In this document: positions 1-6,253 of the stretch, one piece after another | Layout of the letters: each line of letters opens with the position of its first letter | Position numbering within the stretch: the stretch's first letter is position 1 | Source: Aliivibrio_A kagoshimensis | GTDB taxonomy: Bacteria; Pseudomonadota; Gammaproteobacteria; Enterobacterales; Vibrionaceae | Direction of reading: 5' to 3' | Length of the DNA stretch: 42,924 bases | Assembly (NCBI RefSeq): GCF_050337105.1 | Contig: NZ_JAKJSQ010000034.1 | Span: forward strand, 1-42,924 | Made by a program: the position numbers and the translations under genes | Notes under the pieces: generated by a model | The model's input: the letters and a program-made list of their open reading frames with translations, nothing else | Database searches by the model: none | Told to the model about the DNA's origin: nothing

Positions 1-80
1 GTTAATACCTTGATTAAATCTAGGTTTTTATTATGAACCTTCTTTCAATCTCAATTGATTTTTTGCAATTAGATATGATA

Positions 81-458
81 TTACGCCCTCTTCCTCAACC
101 CCACCACCGACACCAAAACAATCACTAAAAACAACGTCCATTGCGGCATACTCATTGCTGAACCTAATAGGTAAAGGCTGTAGAAAATGAACATGCCAGC
201 AAATGCCACGTACTGCATGCCAACCAAAATGGTCACGACCTTTTGTTGCTCTGCTCGTTTTGCTGCCCACATCAGCGCCACGCCATTAATAATGAGTACC
301 GCCGTTGTCCAATGCCATAGCACTGAGATGATCGCCTTTAGTTCAATGCTTAATGTGCTGTTGAGTACGGGAACATGCACTTCAGGCCCTCCACCAAAAA
401 CATGCACCACACATGTAAATATAGATAAAATACCCGCGCTAAAAATCCACTTATTCAT
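81..458 (-). CDS. Small four-helix membrane protein, function unknown
   Basis: I do not recognise this 125-residue protein beyond its topology. Four hydrophobic stretches (about residues 5-22, 40-62, 74-97 and 104-121) are joined by short polar loops, and it ends in a basic RKRA tail, so it is predicted to be an inner-membrane protein. The loop after helix 1 carries HVFGGGPEVHVPVL. It is transcribed divergently from a TetR-family gene that starts 132 bp away. The region between them carries two matching palindromes, so I infer that the TetR protein controls it. A transport, redox or stress role is possible but nothing in the sequence shows one. Confidence 0.6.
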   Translation of the reverse strand: MNKWIFSAGILSIFTCVVHVFGGGPEVHVPVLNSTLSIELKAIISVLWHWTTAVLIINGVALMWAAKRAEQQKVVTILVGMQYVAFAGMFIFYSLYLLGSAMSMPQWTLFLVIVLVSVVGLRKRA

Positions 459-515
459 ATTTTGATTTCCATTTATTCATTCATTGATTATTCGTAATTT
501 TTCAACACGCTCAAA

Positions 516-533
516 CCATACGGTAGCGTATGG
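516..533. promoter_or_regulatory. Palindromic operator 1 between the TetR gene and its divergent neighbour
   Basis: CCATACG-GTAG-CGTATGG is a perfect inverted repeat with 7-bp arms and a 4-bp centre. A second, slightly degenerate copy lies 50 bp downstream, next to the TetR start codon. The size and symmetry fit a TetR-family operator. A possible -10 (TATAAG, about 544-549) lies between the two copies. Confidence 0.6.
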
Positions 534-565
534 CTTTAGATACTATAAGATGTTCTTGATAAACA

Positions 566-583
566 CAATACGCTTCCGTATGG
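566..583. promoter_or_regulatory. Palindromic operator 2, next to the TetR start codon
   Basis: The sequence contains ATACG-CTTC-CGTAT and is followed by GG as in operator 1. Thirteen of the 18 positions match operator 1. It ends 7 bp before the TetR start codon, so a bound repressor would sit on the translation start region. This fits autorepression. Confidence 0.55.
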
Positions 584-590
584 TTGATGA

Positions 591-1187
591 ATGAATACAA
601 CGACAAGATTAACCAAAATAGATTGGGTACAGGCTGGTTTTCGAGCACTTACCCAGCGGGGACTGCCTGGCATCAAGGCCGAGTCGATCGCGCGCGACCT
701 CAATGTCAGCAAAGGCTCTTTTTACTGGCATTTTAAAAACATCAATGCATTGAAAGTGAGTATGTTGGAACACTGGCAAGAGTCGGCGACCCAAGGTGTG
801 ATTGAGTATGTATTGGCCAGTGATCACGACCCCAAACAGCAATTGCGCAACTTGCTGATCATGTCCACCGACACCGACATCAGTACGCCTTACGGAGGAG
901 ATGGCGCAGAAGCGGCAATCCGCGAGTGGGCGAGAACGTCTGAAGAGGTTGAAGCGGTAGTCCTACGGGTAGATGCGACTCGATTAGAGTTTGTCAGCCG
1001 CTTATTGGTGGCAGCCGGACAACCAAAGGATTTAGCAATGCAACATGCGAATTTGATCTACAGCTCCCTGATTGGACTGCAGCAACTTTCAACACAAGAT
1101 TCCGTCAAACCGCAACGTGACCTGCTGCAGTTATTAACCCTAGTGTTGGCACCCATTAACGGTGATGCGCAAGAGAGTGGCATTTAA
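591..1187 (+). CDS. TetR/AcrR-family transcriptional regulator
   Basis: This is a 198-residue one-component repressor, normal length for TetR. The N-terminal helix-turn-helix spans about residues 10-55 and includes the family-typical GIKAESIARDLNVSKGSFYWHF, where the recognition helix ends in SFYWHF. The rest is helical and should hold the ligand pocket and dimer interface; it does not tell me the ligand. The start is the ATG at 591, directly behind operator 2, with no strong Shine-Dalgarno. A divergent membrane protein gene and two palindromes suggest that it represses both itself and that gene. It is followed by about 240 bp without a gene. Confidence 0.85.
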   Translation: MNTTTRLTKIDWVQAGFRALTQRGLPGIKAESIARDLNVSKGSFYWHFKNINALKVSMLEHWQESATQGVIEYVLASDHDPKQQLRNLLIMSTDTDISTPYGGDGAEAAIREWARTSEEVEAVVLRVDATRLEFVSRLLVAAGQPKDLAMQHANLIYSSLIGLQQLSTQDSVKPQRDLLQLLTLVLAPINGDAQESGI

Positions 1188-1230
1188 TCGCTAAAAACAG
1201 AGCGCATGATTCACAGCAGGCCAGCAACCT

Positions 1231-1286
1231 TTCAGGCATTAAAAAAGTGCTGTTTCGCTACGTATTGCACCACTTAATGAGCCTGA
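1231..1286. repeat. Imperfect inverted repeat in the TetR-DUF4143 intergenic region
   Basis: TTCAGGC plus ATTAA and GTG on the left match CAC, TTAAT and GCCTGAA on the right, with small bulges. The arms are about 20 bp around a loop of about 17 bp. There is no T-run, so it is not a clear terminator, although it follows the TetR gene. Its role is unknown. Confidence 0.45.
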
Positions 1287-1336
1287 ACGTAAACCGAATT
1301 CGTTCAAAGGGGATTCGCTATACCCACTAATCAATG

Positions 1337-1396
1337 CTACACTTTTATGCGCGTAAAAAAGTAGAAATGCACACTTTAACGCGCATTAAAGTGTAG
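1337..1396. promoter_or_regulatory. Tandem palindromes upstream of the DUF4143 ATPase gene
   Basis: The outer ends form an inverted repeat with 18-bp arms (1337-1354 and 1379-1396, one mismatch) beginning CTACACTTT and ending AAAGTGTAG. The right half also contains a perfect palindrome at 1371-1394, ACACTTTAA-CGCGCA-TTAAAGTGT. The left half (1337-1364) is a weaker copy of the same unit. Two adjacent sites of one operator type, 34 bp before the ATG, suggest cooperative repression by an unidentified regulator. Confidence 0.55.
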
Positions 1397-1429
1397 AGCG
1401 CCTCCATATTACAGCGGATTGGTATTTTA

Positions 1430-2752
1430 ATGAAAAGAGTATTGTTAGATAAATTAGTCGCTTGGAAAGAGAGAGCGCTAAGAAAACCGTTACTGATTGA
1501 TGGCGCTCGACAGACAGGGAAAACCTACCTGCTTCAAGAGCTATTAGGAAGTACGTTTGACAATGTACTCAGAGTTGATTTTTTAGAAAGCCCAGAGCTC
1601 GCAGACGCTTTTTCAGCCTCTCTGAACCCTGAAGATGTTATCGCTAATATAGAGCTTCTCACTGGAAAAGTGTTCACTGTAGAAACCGATCTGCTGATTC
1701 TTGACGAAATTGGAGAGTGCCCAAGAGCAGTCACTGCTCTGAAATACTTTGCAGAAAAAGCACCTACTGCCTATGTTGCTGCGAGCGGATCGAATATCGG
1801 TCTGCTCACAGCCTTCCCTGTTGGCAAGGTTGAGCAGCATAATTTGCGACCACTCACCTTTAAAGAGTTCCTGTGGGCATCAAATGAGCAAGTGTTAATC
1901 AAAGCTTATACGCAACAAATCAACTCAGCTTCCGCCCACACCAAACTATTTGAAAAGCTGACAGATTACTATTTTGTAGGTGGAATGCCTGAAGCGGTGA
2001 ACTCTTGGTTTGAACAAACCGATATAAGCATAATCGAGCGGATCGAATCGGTGTCGAATGTCCATAAAAACTTACTCTCAGGCTACTTACGCGATTTCGG
2101 GAAATACTCTGGAAAGGTGAACGCTCAGCTTATCGAGTCTGTTTTCAGAAATATCCCTTCCCAGCTATCTTCAGTCTACGACGACTCAGTGAAACGTTTT
2201 AAGTTTAAAGGCGTACACGAGAGAAAATCACGTTATGCTGATTTTGAAACCGCCATTAACTGGCTTCATAAGTGTCGACTCACTCTGAAAAACCACCCTA
2301 TCGAAGGGCAACCGCGTTCGCCTTTGGCGGCTTACCAAAAAGAAAATGCGGTTAAATTATTCTTTTTTGATACAGGGCTTCTCAATCATATGCTAGGCAC
2401 AAATTATAAAGAGATAAAGCAACAAGGGTACGAGTATAAAGGCTATGTTGCTGAGAACTATGTCCAACAAGAGTTTGCAGCAATGGGTATTGAACCTAGC
2501 TTTTCATGGGGTGACGCAAGAGCAGAGATAGAGTTTATTACGGCAGACGATCTTGGCAGAGTGATTCCCATTGAAGTAAAAAGCGGAAAACGAACTCGCG
2601 CAAAATCACTGCAATCTTACATAACCAAATGCAACCCGTATAAAACGATAAAACTAACCGGTACTCAAGGCTCATCGGCTACAGAGAAGAAGAACATCGT
2701 TATTCCACTTTATTACACCGAATACCTACTCGTTCATCTTAACCTCACTTAG
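1430..2752 (+). CDS. AAA-type ATPase with C-terminal DUF4143 domain
   Basis: This 440-residue protein belongs to the ATP-binding/DUF4143 family, widespread in bacteria and archaea and mostly of unknown function. Walker A is GARQTGKT (residues 25-32) and Walker B is LLILDE (88-93), followed by a sensor-like SGSN around residue 118. The DUF4143 region covers roughly residues 200-410 and ends in a restriction-endonuclease-like segment with PIEVKSGK. The acidic residue before it, usually D in a motif such as AEVDF, is E here (AEIEF), so nuclease activity is doubtful. The gene stands alone behind a tandem palindrome. It ends by overlapping the minus-strand amidohydrolase remnant by 4 bp. Patchy distribution and isolated genes are usual for the family, so recent acquisition is possible but not shown. 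Confidence 0.85.
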   Translation: MKRVLLDKLVAWKERALRKPLLIDGARQTGKTYLLQELLGSTFDNVLRVDFLESPELADAFSASLNPEDVIANIELLTGKVFTVETDLLILDEIGECPRAVTALKYFAEKAPTAYVAASGSNIGLLTAFPVGKVEQHNLRPLTFKEFLWASNEQVLIKAYTQQINSASAHTKLFEKLTDYYFVGGMPEAVNSWFEQTDISIIERIESVSNVHKNLLSGYLRDFGKYSGKVNAQLIESVFRNIPSQLSSVYDDSVKRFKFKGVHERKSRYADFETAINWLHKCRLTLKNHPIEGQPRSPLAAYQKENAVKLFFFDTGLLNHMLGTNYKEIKQQGYEYKGYVAENYVQQEFAAMGIEPSFSWGDARAEIEFITADDLGRVIPIEVKSGKRTRAKSLQSYITKCNPYKTIKLTGTQGSSATEKKNIVIPLYYTEYLLVHLNLT

Positions 2753-2952
2753 TGAGTCCCATCAAACACCACCTCGCCTTTTAACAGCGTCATCAGGATC
2801 TCGGTGTCGGCGATCTGATCGGCGGTCACCCCCAATGCATGAAAACGTGGTAAGTCATTATCATCCACTAACTCGATATAAGTGAGGGGGTAAGGCCTTT
2901 TATGAGTATAAGCCACTACCGCTCCCCTAAATAGGTAACGGCAGCGACTCAC
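2749..2952 (-). pseudogene. Remnant of a YtcJ-like amidohydrolase
   Basis: This 67-residue reading frame looks like two separated parts of a YtcJ-type metal-dependent amidohydrolase joined in frame. IELVDDNDLPRFHALGVTA resembles the mid-protein segment of the family, and ADQIADTEILMTLLKGEVVF resembles the extreme C-terminus. The roughly 200 residues normally lying between them, with metal ligands, are missing, as is the N-terminal half. I infer an internal deletion in an already truncated gene. It lies directly behind the ABC-F gene on the same strand and converges with the DUF4143 gene. The initiation codon would be GTG and is not convincing. It is unlikely to encode a working enzyme. Confidence 0.6.
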
Positions 2953-4725
2953 TTAAGCAAGCTGAGTGTTTATCACGTCAATCTCACCCTGCCACTCTTG
3001 CTGTAACTCCGGTTTTTGATGTTTTTTCTTGCGAGTCAGATCGTCACTTAACAGGGTTTCAAGTTCAATCAACCGCAGCAGTAACGCATCTTGAGGATCC
3101 TCAGCAATCATTGGCTCAAAGATGATGTCTGAAATTCCATACTTGGAATCTACCTCATCGCGTCGACGCTCAATCACTGCCTCTTCTTGGTGTTGCTCAG
3201 ACAGCATCGCCTTGTGCACGCGATCTATGGTGTACATCTCTTCCAATCTGTCACCATCAACGTACCAAAACCGATTGCATGTCTTTTCAATCAGCTCTCG
3301 ATCATGGCTAACCAGCAACAGGCCGCCATCGAAATGGTTCAGCGTTTTGGCTAACTGCTCTTTACCCAACATATCGAGGTGGTTGGTCGGTTCATCTAAC
3401 ATCAAAAAGTGGTAGTTGGCTAGTGATAACCCAACAAACAGTAACCGTGACCGCTCTCCACCACTGAGCTCTTTCACCGGTTGGTTATGCCGTTCGTAAG
3501 AGAACCCCGCGCTGATCAACGCCATCTTCCTCGACTCTTGAGAGTGCGGATAAAACCCATAGATCGCATCCAGAAGTGACTCTTCATCATTAAGCTGTTG
3601 CAAACTTTGATCGTAATAACCTAGCCTAACTTGTTGATGAAACGCGATCGGTTGCGAGACGCCGTGAGTTATCTCTTCATCTTGGTAGTGGTTCCAGAGC
3701 ATGCGCAGTAGTGACGATTTTCCGCTACCGTTACGCCCCATAATGGCAACCCTATCGCCACTTTTAATTTGCTGTGTAAGCACCTCAAACAGTATGGGCG
3801 CTTCTGGAGCTGGAGTGACCGCGACCTCTTCAAGTGCTAACAGTCGATTGGCGGCCATCGCTTCACCCGTTAAGGTTAAGGTCCATGGAGGAAGAGACGC
3901 CAACTGAGTTTGCGACTCTTTCAACGCGTCTGCACGTTTTTCCATGTTTCTGGCTTTACGTGCTAACTTTTCATTATCGAAGTCACGTCCCCAAATGGCC
4001 AATCGACTGGCGCTTTTTTCAATACGTTGGATCTCTTTTTGCTCGGCGTTGTGGCGAAGTTCATCACTGCTGTCTTTCTCTTTTAACGCCTGCCTGGCAT
4101 CGCTGCACGCGAGACGAAAAAATTGCAGTGATTTATCACGCATTATCCAAGTGCAGTTAGTCACACGATCCAGCAGACGCTGATCATGTGATACCAGCAC
4201 AAAGGTGCCCTGCCACTGCAGCAGAAACTGCTCTAACCAGAGCAGAGTAGGAAGATCCAAGTGGTTACTCGGTTCATCAAGCAGCAGGATGTCTGGCTGT
4301 TGAATGAGTGCACGAGCCAATAGCAAACGAGTATGTTGCCCGCCGCTGAGATCCCCCGCTACAAGGTGCCAGTCGTGCTCATCAAACCCCATAGTGGTTA
4401 ACAGGACTTCGGCTCGCCAGCTCTCGTCACCGCTCACTTCTGCTGGCAGTTGTTCAGTTAATGCTTCAAGCATCGTTTTATTATGCAGTTTGTCGGGGAG
4501 TTGTTGCTCGATACGAGCCATTTTACTTTGTAGAGCGCGTGAAACCGCTCCGGTGTAATCTGTCAGCTCACCATTTAGCAGTTTTAGTAGCGTACTTTTT
4601 CCGCAGCCATTGTCGCCAATTAAACCAATGCGATCGCCTCTTTTTAAGGTGAACGATAAGCCTTCAAACAGTGGGCCTGAAGTGATGTCATAAGAGATAG
4701 ATTGTGCTGATAGTAGTGTGCTCAT
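2953..4725 (-). CDS. ABC-F ATPase, possible ribosome-protection (antibiotic resistance) type
   Basis: A 590-residue soluble protein with two ABC domains and no membrane segment. Domain 1: Walker A GDNGCGKST (37-45), signature LSGGQ (126-130), Walker B LLLDEP (147-152). Domain 2: GRNGSGKSS (330-338), LSGGE (420-424), LMLDEP (441-446). A charged helical linker of about 90 residues (200-290) occupies the position of the P-site tRNA interaction motif. A charged C-terminal extension follows from about residue 500. ABC-F proteins act on the ribosome as translation factors or as protection proteins against 50S-targeting antibiotics. Neither length nor sequence suggests EttA, Uup, YheS or YbiT. The Shine-Dalgarno is weak and lies in RNA that can pair upstream. 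Together with a 26-codon ORF before it, that suggests induction by ribosome stalling. The resistance role is inference. Confidence 0.85.
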   Translation of the reverse strand: MSTLLSAQSISYDITSGPLFEGLSFTLKRGDRIGLIGDNGCGKSTLLKLLNGELTDYTGAVSRALQSKMARIEQQLPDKLHNKTMLEALTEQLPAEVSGDESWRAEVLLTTMGFDEHDWHLVAGDLSGGQHTRLLLARALIQQPDILLLDEPSNHLDLPTLLWLEQFLLQWQGTFVLVSHDQRLLDRVTNCTWIMRDKSLQFFRLACSDARQALKEKDSSDELRHNAEQKEIQRIEKSASRLAIWGRDFDNEKLARKARNMEKRADALKESQTQLASLPPWTLTLTGEAMAANRLLALEEVAVTPAPEAPILFEVLTQQIKSGDRVAIMGRNGSGKSSLLRMLWNHYQDEEITHGVSQPIAFHQQVRLGYYDQSLQQLNDEESLLDAIYGFYPHSQESRKMALISAGFSYERHNQPVKELSGGERSRLLFVGLSLANYHFLMLDEPTNHLDMLGKEQLAKTLNHFDGGLLLVSHDRELIEKTCNRFWYVDGDRLEEMYTIDRVHKAMLSEQHQEEAVIERRRDEVDSKYGISDIIFEPMIAEDPQDALLLRLIELETLLSDDLTRKKKHQKPELQQEWQGEIDVINTQLA

Positions 4726-4728
4726 TGT

Positions 4729-4815
4729 GCTTACTCAAGGTTTAGGCGTGTAGATACGCCATCATTGTCATGTTCGCTGACAACAACCAGTAAGCTAGAG
4801 TGAAAGGGTCTCTAG
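4729..4815 (-). promoter_or_regulatory. Candidate RBS-sequestering RNA structure upstream of the ABC-F gene
   Basis: On the minus strand, GCTTACT (4795-4789) is a perfect complement of AGTAAGC (4735-4729), which covers the ribosome-binding region ending 3 nt before the ABC-F start codon. Between these arms lie two simple hairpins: TTGTCA/TGACAA (4783-4765) and GGCGT/ACGCC (4760-4745). An alternative hairpin CTAGAG/CTCTAG (4815-4795) abuts the left arm. The layout fits a translational attenuator, but no folding energy was computed. Confidence 0.45.
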
Positions 4816-4847
4816 AATGGAATCAAACAGTTTCTCTCAAGCTTAGG

Positions 4848-4928
4848 TTATCGCAGCACGATAGTATTAAAACTTGAGTTATTCGCGTTCCATAAAATAT
4901 GCGCAAAGTTGTAGTCGCATACGTTCAT
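4848..4928 (-). CDS. Putative 26-residue leader peptide upstream of the ABC-F gene
   Basis: This short ORF encodes 26 residues beginning MNVCDYNFAHILW and ending NTIVLR, followed by TAA. Its ATG is preceded by AAAGGAGG at a spacing of 6 nt, among the best Shine-Dalgarno sequences in the window and far better than that of the ABC-F gene. The stop lies 122 nt before the ABC-F start, on the same strand, with foldable RNA between them. Short ORFs in this position are known before several resistance genes, including ABC-F and erm genes, where drug-stalled ribosomes on the leader free the downstream RBS. I infer the same here. The peptide shows no known arrest motif that I recognise. Confidence 0.5.
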   Translation of the reverse strand: MNVCDYNFAHILWNANNSSFNTIVLR

Positions 4929-4978
4929 AATAATCCTCCTTTATAGTATCCAATTGAAATGAATATAAAACATAACTT

Positions 4979-5014
4979 AAAAAGACTCGACAAGCAAAAT
5001 AATTGCTCAAAGTC
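4979..5014 (-). terminator. Weak terminator-like hairpin in the ABC-F upstream region
   Basis: On the minus strand, AGCAA/TTGCT with a TTATT loop is flanked by a second short pairing, GACT/AGTC, and followed by five T. Just upstream, at 5015-5021, there is another purine-rich Shine-Dalgarno-like AGGAGGG. It could be a first attenuation point in a long leader or a chance hairpin. Confidence 0.25.
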
Positions 5015-5097
5015 CCTCCTGTTGCACGATATTTTATGCTAGATGCCTAGGCCGACATTTCACCCTTTATTTGATTTATAAACAACATAATCGCGCA

Positions 5098-5127
5098 ATC
5101 AATTTGAATATTGATGCACTTATCAAC
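5098..5127. promoter_or_regulatory. Three regularly spaced half-sites upstream of proX
   Basis: ATCAAT (5098-5103), ATTGAT (5110-5115) and ATCAAC (5122-5127) alternate in orientation every 12 bp, giving two overlapping inverted repeats. They end 38 bp before the proX start, close to a possible -10 (TATAAC, about 5133-5138). This would suit a dimeric repressor of the transporter operon. A MarR-type osmotic regulator such as Vibrio CosR is one guess, but I cannot match its motif. Confidence 0.4.
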
Positions 5128-5164
5128 TATCCTATAACTCGATATTATAAAAAAGGATGTTAAT

Positions 5165-6157
5165 ATGAAATTTAAGATAGGTGCACTACTGTTATTAGTT
5201 ACTGCTTTTACCCAAAATGCGAACGCAAGCGAATGTGGCAAAGTCACCATCGCCGATATGAATTGGAGCTCCGCCAGTCTTATCGCCAATGTTGACCGGT
5301 TTATCCTAGAGCATGGGTTTGGCTGTGATGCAGAATTGATTCCTGGTGACACCATGCCAACTGGCACCTCAATGATTGAAAAAGCACAACCGGATATCGC
5401 TCCTGAGTTTTGGAGCAACAGCATGAAAGATGCTCTGCAAAAAGGGGTGGATGATAAACGTCTGCGTTATGCAGGGAAATCGTTAACTGACGGCGGCGAA
5501 GAGGGATTCTGGGTTCCAGCTTACTTGGTTGAACAATACCCTGAAATGGCCACCATTGAAGGTGTGATTAAAAATGCAAAACTGTTTAAACACCCTGAAG
5601 ATCCAGAGACCTCTGCATTCTATACTTGCCCAGCAGGTTGGAATTGCCAGATCAGCTCTGGTCACCTTTTTAACGCGCTTAACTTAGACGATGCTGGCTT
5701 TACTATGGTTGACCCTGGCTCAAGTGCGGGTCTATCCGGTGCTATCGCTAAAGCTTACGAGCGTAAAGAAGCGTGGTTTGGTTACTACTGGGCACCAACG
5801 GCGGTATTAGGTAAATACAACATGGTCAAAGTGGACTTTGGCAGCGGTGTTAACGAGAAAGAGTTCCTTACCTGTTTGACTCAAGAAGAGTGTGATAACC
5901 CGACAGTAAGCATGTACCCACCATCACCTGTCCACACCATCACTACTGAAAACTTCGCAACACGTGTTCCTGTTGTCTATGCTTATTTAAACCAACGTGG
6001 TTTTACTAACGCTAAGATGAACTCACTACTCGCTTGGATGGAAGATAATCAAGCAGATGGTGAAGAAGCGATGATTCACTTTTTAAGCGAAAATCCTGAT
6101 ATCTGGCACCCATGGGTTTCAGCGGACGTAGCGAAAAAGATCGAAGCGGCACTTTAA
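5165..6157 (+). CDS. proX: Periplasmic glycine betaine/compatible-solute binding protein (ProX/OpuAC type)
   Basis: A 330-residue protein of the OpuAC substrate-binding family. Residues 1-21 are a signal peptide (KIGALLLLVTAFTQNANA, cleavage after ANA), so the mature protein is periplasmic. It should capture glycine betaine, proline betaine or a related quaternary amine and deliver it to the ProW/ProV complex encoded next. Aromatic residues typical of the ligand cage are plentiful (WSSASL near residue 30, FGYYWAP near 205, HPWVS near the end). Four cysteines (in CPAGWNC and LTCLTQEEC) could form disulphides. The start is the ATG behind AAGGATG. Gene order X-W-V is the reverse of E. coli proVWX and is seen in Vibrio. 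No bet genes adjoin, so choline import for glycine betaine synthesis is less likely. Confidence 0.8.
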   Translation: MKFKIGALLLLVTAFTQNANASECGKVTIADMNWSSASLIANVDRFILEHGFGCDAELIPGDTMPTGTSMIEKAQPDIAPEFWSNSMKDALQKGVDDKRLRYAGKSLTDGGEEGFWVPAYLVEQYPEMATIEGVIKNAKLFKHPEDPETSAFYTCPAGWNCQISSGHLFNALNLDDAGFTMVDPGSSAGLSGAIAKAYERKEAWFGYYWAPTAVLGKYNMVKVDFGSGVNEKEFLTCLTQEECDNPTVSMYPPSPVHTITTENFATRVPVVYAYLNQRGFTNAKMNSLLAWMEDNQADGEEAMIHFLSENPDIWHPWVSADVAKKIEAAL

Positions 6158-6215
6158 GATTTATTGCAAAGTTTACTCTTGCAACGTTACTGGATGTACC
6201 GTTTTTAGTAGTACG

Positions 6216-6237
6216 CCGGAACCAATTATGGTTCCGG
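6216..6237 (+). other. Intercistronic hairpin between proX and proW
   Basis: CCGGAACCA-ATTA-TGGTTCCGG is a perfect 9-bp stem with a 4-nt loop and no T-run, about 60 nt after the proX stop and 16 nt before the proW start. It is probably an mRNA-stabilising or partial-termination element that keeps the binding protein more abundant than the membrane components. That role is inference from similar arrangements in other ABC operons. Confidence 0.5.
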
Positions 6238-6253
6238 TATAAAAGGATATAAC

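Noticed and set aside
187..465. 92-codon plus-strand ORF opposite the first membrane protein
   Set aside because: It is antisense to a more plausible membrane protein gene whose divergent placement and operators make sense.
1231..1286. Integron attC or Vibrio repeat (VCR)
   Set aside because: I see no conserved core sites (GTTRRRY-like) at the ends and no cassette structure around it.
5047..5424. 125-codon minus-strand ORF over the proX start
   Set aside because: It overlaps the well-supported proX gene and its promoter, and its sequence has no recognisable family pattern.
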